Notes under the pieces: generated by a model | Seen by the model: the letters and a program-made list of their open reading frames with translations, nothing else | Databases searched by the model: none | What the model was told of the DNA's origin: nothing | In this document: in pieces, positions 56,704 to 62,572 of the stretch | Numbering within the stretch: position 1 is the first letter of the stretch | Layout: every line of letters starts with the position of its first letter | Program-made: the position numbers and the translations under genes | Origin: an uncultured Cellulophaga sp. | GTDB taxonomy: Bacteria; Bacteroidota; Bacteroidia; Flavobacteriales; Flavobacteriaceae | Assembly (NCBI GenBank): GCA_947491225.1 | Contig: CANLIE010000015.1 | Location: 1 to 62,572, forward strand | DNA: 62,572 nt | Direction of reading: 5' to 3'

Positions 56704-59700
56704 TTAAAACTGCTTGTTATATTCTCCAATATCAATTTTTTTCGTTACAGACATACTCTTCTTCCAATCTATTAATTCAAATTCGAGTGTACCCTTCGTT
56801 TTTAATTTTACTTCTGCAGCAAGAATTACGGGAGGAATATAGAACTGACCTTTCAATTTCTTAGAAGAAAAGTTGTACTTTATTTTGCCCGCTATACATC
56901 CCTCTGCATAACCTACAACATCAAAATCTACTAATTTCTTTGCAACTAACAATTTTGCTTGAATCCCAATTCTTAAGCAACCACTAGGTCCAATCTCTAA
57001 GTAAGGGTCATTGCCGTTAAATGTACTTTGCTCGGCAAGCCTATAGCGCTCAACTCCTCCACTTGCTGTAATCTTAGCCAATAATTCTGCATACAAACCT
57101 AAGTCCAAAATACCTATCCTGGATAAGCCTGTTAAAACTGGATGAGTAGGAATTATTTTCCTACCAGTTTTAATGGAAATTTGCCCTTTTACAGCTCCTC
57201 TCTCAACGTATTTATATTGCCTTGAAGATTTATCCTCTTCTTTAAATCTTTCACCTGTTATTTTTATTGGTTTAACCTCCCATTCTTTTCCATTAATTGG
57301 TATATACTTTTTAACTAATTTTAGATTACCATCAATTTCTTTAAATGTTCTTGTAATAGCATTACTGACTGCAGGTGGCATAAATTCCCATTTACTTTTT
57401 TTACCATCAAACCAAACAACATCAATACCTTTTTCAACTAAATTAGGGTTTCCTGCTTTAGCAGTAACAGTATATATAGCTTCTTGCTCTGTTAAGTTTA
57501 AATGTATGTCCTTTTTACCATATTTTTTCCCTAAATTATCTTGCTGATTAGGTTCTTTATAATACCAAACTATATCTTGTGAAGAAATATCTCCTTGTGA
57601 TAAACTTGGACTTATAGCAATGCTAAAATCTACCATACGCTCAGCCTTGACATAAGGAGTAGGAGATTTTTCTAAATACAATTTTTGTCCTGTCTTTGCT
57701 ACTCTTTTTACATTCTTTTTTCCTTGAGGTTTAGCGTAAATATCAGTTAAGTCAAAATCTTTTAACTTTCTTTTTATTGTTATTGTTATTTTCTTTTTAT
57801 TGTAATTTGCGACTACATCTAGTAAATAGTTTTTTTTCATATCTATTCCTAAATTATCATATTTAGTCTCATTAGTTACAAATACAGAGGTATTGTCTGT
57901 TCCTCCTTTTAGAACTTGCCAATTAAATGTAGCATCTGTAGGGTAGTTTTTAAGTTTAAAAGCATAGTTAGAATTATTTTTATCATAAGGAACTTCTACA
58001 ATATCATTGTTTTTATAATCTACACCATTATAAACAATTACTACTTCTTTTTCTGAAGTAGTTTCGTTTTCTGTGTTTTGACCTGTAGTTGAAAGGGTAT
58101 CATTTTGAGTTGTATCACCAGTACTTTCGTTTCCTGTGGAACTATTGGTATTATTATTATTATTATCTATTGTATTGTTTTCTGATGATGAATTATTAGT
58201 ATCAGTATTTGTTGATTCATCTAGTATGGGTGCATTTTCTTCTTCTTCATCGCTGTTTCCAAAGACATCTTCCCATATAACTCCTATATCTCCTAGATCA
58301 ATACTCTCTACCAAATCTCCTACGGCGTCTGTTATATCTCCTATGGTGTCAATGGCTTCATCAATGTCCAATATGTTACCTGCATTGGGGTCGTACATTG
58401 TATTTACCACTCCTTCTGCCAACTTCTTGTCTGTGTTGACTAGAACGTTTGTAAACTCTACTCCTACTTTAATACTGTTTAGGTAAGGGATTGTTACGTA
58501 TCCTTTGCCTGAAAACCTACCATTGCTCCCTGTTACTTCATTGACCTTAACAGGAAAGTCTCCTGCTATAAAAACATCTCCTTTGCTCAACGTGGCTAAA
58601 GGGTCTTTGTTGGTCATATTAAAATCAGGGGTAATGCCACATTCATATACACTACCTTGGTTGTCTGTTATATGGGTGGTAAATTCCTTTGCAGCACTCC
58701 AATCACTCTTTGTTATTTTACAGGATTTCTGTATCTGATATTCATAGGTGGTTCCTCCTTTTAAACCCCAAAGGGTTTCGCTGTTCATTGAGGTTTTGTT
58801 CTGAAACCAATTATTGCCTTCGCCCTTTTTACGGTATCGTACTATAAATTCAGGAATTTCTGTGGTATAATCTTCCCAAAATATGTTTACGTTGGTACTT
58901 CCTTTTACTTCATGGTTTATTCCTAAGGGAAGGTCACATGGTTGTGCGTGACTAAAGTAAAATATTTCGCTAAATCCTTTGTTTTTAAAGAGTCCTATTT
59001 CTTCTGTTCCTTTTTTTGCTTTTGCTTGTACTCGCCAGGCATATTTTTTATTTGATAGTAACAAAGGTGCTGATGGACCATATAGATATGTAGTGGATGA
59101 TGTAGTGGTTTGAAATATGGGTACAGAACTTAAAAATGCTTGTTGTGGGTCTACTTGAGTATCCCAGATTTCAACAAGGGTAAGTTCATATTCTACGTTA
59201 CTAACATTAATGCTTCTGGGGGTCCATTGAAAAAGAATGTTCTGGGGGTTTGTTTCTTTTACGTTTGCTTTGTCTCTTGGTAGCATTAATAGTGGGGGCT
59301 CATTTTGAAAAACAAGGCTGGTTACACAGCTGCGGCTGGACAATTGGCTGCCAGATAGGGCGTCTAATACCTCAAAACAGAATTTATAGGTGCCTTCTGG
59401 GATGTCACTACCATATACTGTTGGGGAAATTCCTGATATGTTCTGATATTCATAATAGGGAGATAATTCTGCATTGGTTAAAACCAATGGTACTCCTCCT
59501 TCTAAAAACAAAGGGGTTGCCCCTATTACATTTTCTTTGCTCTGAAAAGAAATTCCATTGCCTTTAAAAGAAATTCTTAATAGTACTTGCCTGTTAGATA
59601 TATTAAGGTCGTTTAGAATAATTTGTACTCGTAATGGACCGCTTATACTACCCGCATCTGTATAATCTGAAAAATAAATCGGGGCTGGAGGATTTACCTG

Positions 59701-59844
59701 GGGGATTACTTGTACAGGAAACGATTGGGCTAGGGCATACTCTTGACTTCCAATTAAGAAAACGAATAAAGTAAATAATGTAACTATTCTTTTGTACAAT
59801 TCCTTGTAAATCATTTGCTTTATTTTAGTTACTAAATACTTCAT
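56704..59844 (-). CDS. Large exported protein B: same N-terminus as protein A, different C-terminus
   Basis: A 1046-residue exported protein. Signal peptide (VTLFTLFVFLIGSQEYALAQ), then residues 39-509 nearly identical to protein A. After a short acidic piece comes a low-complexity N/S/T-rich linker (about 540-600), then a beta-rich region of about 440 residues without recognisable enzyme motif (RKLKDFDLTDIYAKPQ, SLSQGDISSQDIVWYY; ends DIGEYNKQF). It lacks the HEVAH motif and the helical C-terminal part of A. The gene lies 37 bp downstream of the outer-membrane protein gene and is followed by three small genes. An alternative start is the ATG at 59814. Confidence 0.8.
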   Translation of the reverse strand: MKYLVTKIKQMIYKELYKRIVTLFTLFVFLIGSQEYALAQSFPVQVIPQVNPPAPIYFSDYTDAGSISGPLRVQIILNDLNISNRQVLLRISFKGNGISFQSKENVIGATPLFLEGGVPLVLTNAELSPYYEYQNISGISPTVYGSDIPEGTYKFCFEVLDALSGSQLSSRSCVTSLVFQNEPPLLMLPRDKANVKETNPQNILFQWTPRSINVSNVEYELTLVEIWDTQVDPQQAFLSSVPIFQTTTSSTTYLYGPSAPLLLSNKKYAWRVQAKAKKGTEEIGLFKNKGFSEIFYFSHAQPCDLPLGINHEVKGSTNVNIFWEDYTTEIPEFIVRYRKKGEGNNWFQNKTSMNSETLWGLKGGTTYEYQIQKSCKITKSDWSAAKEFTTHITDNQGSVYECGITPDFNMTNKDPLATLSKGDVFIAGDFPVKVNEVTGSNGRFSGKGYVTIPYLNSIKVGVEFTNVLVNTDKKLAEGVVNTMYDPNAGNILDIDEAIDTIGDITDAVGDLVESIDLGDIGVIWEDVFGNSDEEEENAPILDESTNTDTNNSSSENNTIDNNNNNTNSSTGNESTGDTTQNDTLSTTGQNTENETTSEKEVVIVYNGVDYKNNDIVEVPYDKNNSNYAFKLKNYPTDATFNWQVLKGGTDNTSVFVTNETKYDNLGIDMKKNYLLDVVANYNKKKITITIKRKLKDFDLTDIYAKPQGKKNVKRVAKTGQKLYLEKSPTPYVKAERMVDFSIAISPSLSQGDISSQDIVWYYKEPNQQDNLGKKYGKKDIHLNLTEQEAIYTVTAKAGNPNLVEKGIDVVWFDGKKSKWEFMPPAVSNAITRTFKEIDGNLKLVKKYIPINGKEWEVKPIKITGERFKEEDKSSRQYKYVERGAVKGQISIKTGRKIIPTHPVLTGLSRIGILDLGLYAELLAKITASGGVERYRLAEQSTFNGNDPYLEIGPSGCLRIGIQAKLLVAKKLVDFDVVGYAEGCIAGKIKYNFSSKKLKGQFYIPPVILAAEVKLKTKGTLEFELIDWKKSMSVTKKIDIGEYNKQF
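58319..59730 (-). repeat. 1,412-bp duplicated segment, copy in protein B
   Basis: Partner of 53242-54653; same length, same frame, two base differences seen near 58340. Outside it, the two genes are unrelated on both sides. Confidence 0.92.
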
Positions 59845-59881
59845 TATGTTATTTTTTTAGTAAAAACACTATACTTCTGAT

Positions 59882-62347
59882 TTAATGTTTGTTAATATAT
59901 TTTAAATTAAATTTTTCAGGATCTACAATAGTTAATGATTCTTTATAATAAAAATCAATGATGCTTATTTCTAAATAGCTCTCCATTTTTTGTGTATCAC
60001 CATTATTCTTTTCATAAATTTCATACGATTTAGCCGCTACCTTCATTATAAATTCTTTTAGATACCCTTCTGGCTTTTTAATAACCTCTAGGCTATTATA
60101 ATCTAGGAATATGCTTTCCATCCAACGGTGTCCAACAAGCTTTTTTAACCTATCTTCTTGTTCTGCTTTTAACTTTCCGTATTCCTCTTTTTCTTCTTCA
60201 GTTGCTGTAGATATCTCTTCTTTTTTATGCAGCTTATGCTTGTCCACTTTTACTTTTGCATTTACAAAGCTATTTTCCAAAACAAGATCTATTTTACGCA
60301 TATCACGTTTAATTCTATTAATTACAGTAAATAGTGATTTATTGTATATATCTAGAAAATCTTCATAGGAATATAGTTCTTTTAAAAACAAAAGAGCGCT
60401 TTCTTTATAATCTTGTTCTTTCTTTTTTTCTTTTGTTGTGGCTAACATTATTACAAGTTCTCCAACTTTAAATTGAGGTATGTTTACAAATTTATCACTT
60501 TTAAACACATTAGTCAGTTGTTCATTTAACTCAGGAATTGTACCACTGTACAAAACATTCCTATATCTAAAGCTTAATATGTTTTCTTTTGTTTTTGTTT
60601 TAGGCTCAATATATATTCTATCTCTTTTTCTTATATTTAATTTTAAATTATCAAAAGCATAACCATATCCAAAAGTTAATGTAAAATCTGTATTAGAATT
60701 TACTATAGAATTTCTAAAAAGAAGTAAACAGTTAAGACTAAAATTATGTTTTTTTAACCAAACATAATTATTACCTAATCTAAAATTGTAGACGCTATTT
60801 TGCTGTTCAGCGTTACTAAAAGAAGTGTTATACGAGCTAGAAAAATTGGTACGCAACTTCTTGTCAAAAAATTTCTTACTTATAGACAATGTTGGCCCCA
60901 ATGTTATAGAATTGTCTTGTGCTGTGGTATTTAAAGACGTGTTAGCAGCTAAGGAAATATTAAGATTCTTTTTGGGATACCCCATAGTGTATGCTGCAGT
61001 GGCATTGTAGAAACTGTTTTTACCATCCTCATAGGTTTCCTCTCCTTCTTGCTCGTTCTTAGAAGTTTGGTACACCATATTTAGATTGGCATTGCTTTGT
61101 TTTGTCTCTGATTTTTTAAGAATATAGTTGATTCCCAAGTTTACGTTTGTTGATATTTGTCGATAGTTTTGGGTATCTACGTTGTCATAATCTCCTACTT
61201 GATTAATATAATCAAACTGATCACGAATATTAGTATAGGATTGAAAATTGGAAAAAGAGCCTGTTAAACCTAAACGGTCAGATGCCGTGTAATTTGCATT
61301 TATAGAACTCACTATTTGTTGTTGTTCCGATGATTTTTCTTTATTTAAGTTATCTTGCTGCAAACCAGCTTTTAAACTAAGACTTAATTTATTATTAAAT
61401 AATGTTTGGCTTGCATTTATAGTAATATTTTCCAGGTCATTGTTAAAGTAATATGCTCCCAATGTTTTGTAATCAGGGTCTATGCGCTCGTACCCCGCCC
61501 CTAAGCTCCCATTACCAGCTGGGTAGCTAAAAGATACGTTTAATGCATTATAGTATTGTGTGCTATTATTCTCTTTCAATAGAAAAGACAATAAACCATT
61601 ATTCTCTCTTGGGGTGGCAAGCCTAGTATCTTCAGTTATTCCAGAAATGGCATATTCCATTCTTATGCTTGCTTTATCAAGTAGTCTAAATTCTGATTCA
61701 AAGGAAATTACTGCATTATCTTTTGGAGAAATACCAAGCTCTATCGGAAATTGGTTTTCTATGGAGGCAACCTCATCAGATGCTTTAAAAAAAATGGCTC
61801 CAAATTTCATAAATTCAAAATCATAAGACGCTTTTAACCCATATCCCATTCTCTTATACGCGACGAGTCCTTTTGAAGCATTTTCATCATACTCTGTTGC
61901 CTTTAAAAAGCGTCCATACATAGCACTTAATTTCCATTTTTTTTCTGGAGCAAGATCAAAACCACCACCTGTAAATTGATGACCGCTTAATGTATAAGGT
62001 GAAAAAGTCATACTCACATCTCCAATATGGGCGGTTATCCATTTATAAGATGGGTGAAGACTTAATCTATTAAACTTAAATGGATTTGGAAAATCAAAAT
62101 TTTGATTAGAGTAAGAAAATGACAACGGAATGCTATACACTCCTGCTATGTTAAAATTAAGACTTCCTGTAAGGTAATAAGTTAAATCTTGTCTATTTGC
62201 CGTACCGTCATAATATACTGCATTAGCTGATATTCCTCCATTATAACGAAGCCACTTTTCTTTTCCAATTTTTTCAAAATCAATACTTTGAGAAGAACAC
62301 ACTGTACTTAACACAAGAAAAGATAGTAGGCATAAATATTTTATCAA
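59882..62347 (-). CDS. Large outer-membrane beta-barrel-like protein
   Basis: An 821-residue exported protein. Signal peptide IKYLCLLSFLVLSTVCSS; then about 580 residues of alternating aromatic/polar strands (LSLHPSYKWITAHIGDVSMTF, FTGGGFDLAPEKKWKLSAMYG, seen as GGGFDLAP; LGAGYERIDPDYKTLGAYYF) that read as an outer-membrane barrel. The last 220 residues are helical and charged, with a KK/EE-rich coiled part. The start is TTG at 62347; the truncated copy at 47840-48193 has TTG in the same place, which supports it. It heads the protein B / protein A gene group and could be the surface partner of these exported proteins. Confidence 0.78.
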   Translation of the reverse strand: MIKYLCLLSFLVLSTVCSSQSIDFEKIGKEKWLRYNGGISANAVYYDGTANRQDLTYYLTGSLNFNIAGVYSIPLSFSYSNQNFDFPNPFKFNRLSLHPSYKWITAHIGDVSMTFSPYTLSGHQFTGGGFDLAPEKKWKLSAMYGRFLKATEYDENASKGLVAYKRMGYGLKASYDFEFMKFGAIFFKASDEVASIENQFPIELGISPKDNAVISFESEFRLLDKASIRMEYAISGITEDTRLATPRENNGLLSFLLKENNSTQYYNALNVSFSYPAGNGSLGAGYERIDPDYKTLGAYYFNNDLENITINASQTLFNNKLSLSLKAGLQQDNLNKEKSSEQQQIVSSINANYTASDRLGLTGSFSNFQSYTNIRDQFDYINQVGDYDNVDTQNYRQISTNVNLGINYILKKSETKQSNANLNMVYQTSKNEQEGEETYEDGKNSFYNATAAYTMGYPKKNLNISLAANTSLNTTAQDNSITLGPTLSISKKFFDKKLRTNFSSSYNTSFSNAEQQNSVYNFRLGNNYVWLKKHNFSLNCLLLFRNSIVNSNTDFTLTFGYGYAFDNLKLNIRKRDRIYIEPKTKTKENILSFRYRNVLYSGTIPELNEQLTNVFKSDKFVNIPQFKVGELVIMLATTKEKKKEQDYKESALLFLKELYSYEDFLDIYNKSLFTVINRIKRDMRKIDLVLENSFVNAKVKVDKHKLHKKEEISTATEEEKEEYGKLKAEQEDRLKKLVGHRWMESIFLDYNSLEVIKKPEGYLKEFIMKVAAKSYEIYEKNNGDTQKMESYLEISIIDFYYKESLTIVDPEKFNLKYINKH

Positions 62348-62416
62348 ATCTCTTTTTTTTTGCTAAAGTAAAATAAAATAATACGCAAGAAAGGAGTTTT
62401 CGTTGAAAAGCATACC
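62348..62416 (-). repeat. Upstream region shared with the truncated copy
   Basis: Partner of 48194-48263. Similarity stops at about 62416, shortly before the probable insertion sequence end. Confidence 0.78.
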
Positions 62417-62473
62417 TTATATCATAACTATCCGAAAGTCGTATTAAAAAAGTAGCCTGAGAATCCCGTATTT

Positions 62474-62481
62474 TAGTTTTG
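62474..62481 (+). promoter_or_regulatory. -7 promoter element of the transposase gene
   Basis: TAGTTTTG matches TAnnTTTG, 19 bp before the ATG at 62501. Confidence 0.45.
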
Positions 62482-62500
62482 CAAATAAAAAATACATTTT

Positions 62501-62572
62501 ATGGGACTCTTCAGGCGGACTAAAAATAATGATAAGCCCTTAATTCGTCAAATTTTAGATTTAGTTCCTCCT
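62501..62572 (+). CDS. IS transposase, 5' fragment (IS4-like, DUF4372 type)
   Basis: The ATG at 62501 begins an open frame that runs off the window (24 codons): MGLFRRTKNNDKPLIRQIL, then DLVPP. Basic residues followed by PLIRQILDLVP resemble the first residues of IS4-family transposases with an N-terminal DUF4372 domain. The left end of the element should lie between about 62417 and 62470. The family call is tentative because the catalytic part is outside. Confidence 0.55.
   Translation, partial: MGLFRRTKNNDKPLIRQILDLVPP

Noticed and set aside
53428-58738. Identical plus-strand reading frames inside both 1,412-bp segments (77 and 105 codons each)
   Set aside because: They are antisense shadows of the same duplicated coding DNA; their identity only reflects the duplication.
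1-62572. CRISPR arrays, rRNA genes, integrases or a phage module
   Set aside because: I saw no regularly spaced direct repeats and no such genes; the only structural RNA found is tRNA-Leu.

Overview
The window looks like chromosome of a marine-type member of the Bacteroidetes, family Flavobacteriaceae. The DNA is strongly AT-rich. Several promoters match the Bacteroidetes -7 consensus TAnnTTTG. The gene content is typical of the group: PorP/SprF, FecI/FecR/TonB receptor with DUF4249, a zeaxanthin-type carotenoid cluster, DUF2853, and a type IX secretion (T9SS) sorting tail.

Layout. (1) 1-5389: the end of a PorP/SprF gene, then, facing it, an ECF sigma / FecR / TonB-dependent receptor / DUF4249 lipoprotein set. 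(2) 5514-13859: a light and pigment module. A CarH-like MerR regulator with all the B12-binding residues I could check is divergent from a four-FAS1 lipoprotein, crtI, crtB, an unknown gene, crtZ and lycopene cyclase, and a photolyase converges on the end. Two inverted repeats of identical geometry lie in the divergent promoter region. (3) 14016-23715: tRNA-Leu(GAG), two tandem TlpA-like thioredoxins (one with a degenerate active site), EttA, a 58-aa membrane protein, an acyl-CoA carboxylase beta subunit, a phytase-like esterase lipoprotein, and a von Willebrand A protein that also carries a TonB plug-like domain. (4) 23809-37171: a menaquinone cluster on the minus strand (hotdog thioesterase, menF, menD, menA, menC, menE) interrupted by DUF2853, CvfB, a SPOR-like protein, a LytTR regulator, a histidine kinase, an MBL hydrolase and a CPBP protease. 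menB and menH are not present. (5) 37217-37481: a 190-bp MITE-like element and a strong terminator. (6) 37563-62347: an accessory cell-surface region. It holds a three-gene operon of very large exported proteins, an XRE/HD two-gene operon, and two large exported proteins (about 1616 and 1046 aa) that share a 1,412-bp nearly identical 5' segment and then diverge completely. One of the two carries a zinc metalloprotease-like motif and is followed 2 bp later by a small cytosolic protein, as in a polymorphic toxin/immunity pair. Three small exported or membrane proteins lie between them. A large outer-membrane protein heads the region, and a truncated copy of its gene, with its upstream region, lies 14 kb away. 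(7) 62501-end: the start of a probable IS transposase.

The best candidates for an under-described system are the modular large exported proteins with swapped C-terminal regions (49555-62347, with the remnant at 47840-48193) and the B12 photoreceptor-controlled pigment, fasciclin and photolyase module (5514-13859). Functions come from motifs and family recognition by eye. No database search was run.
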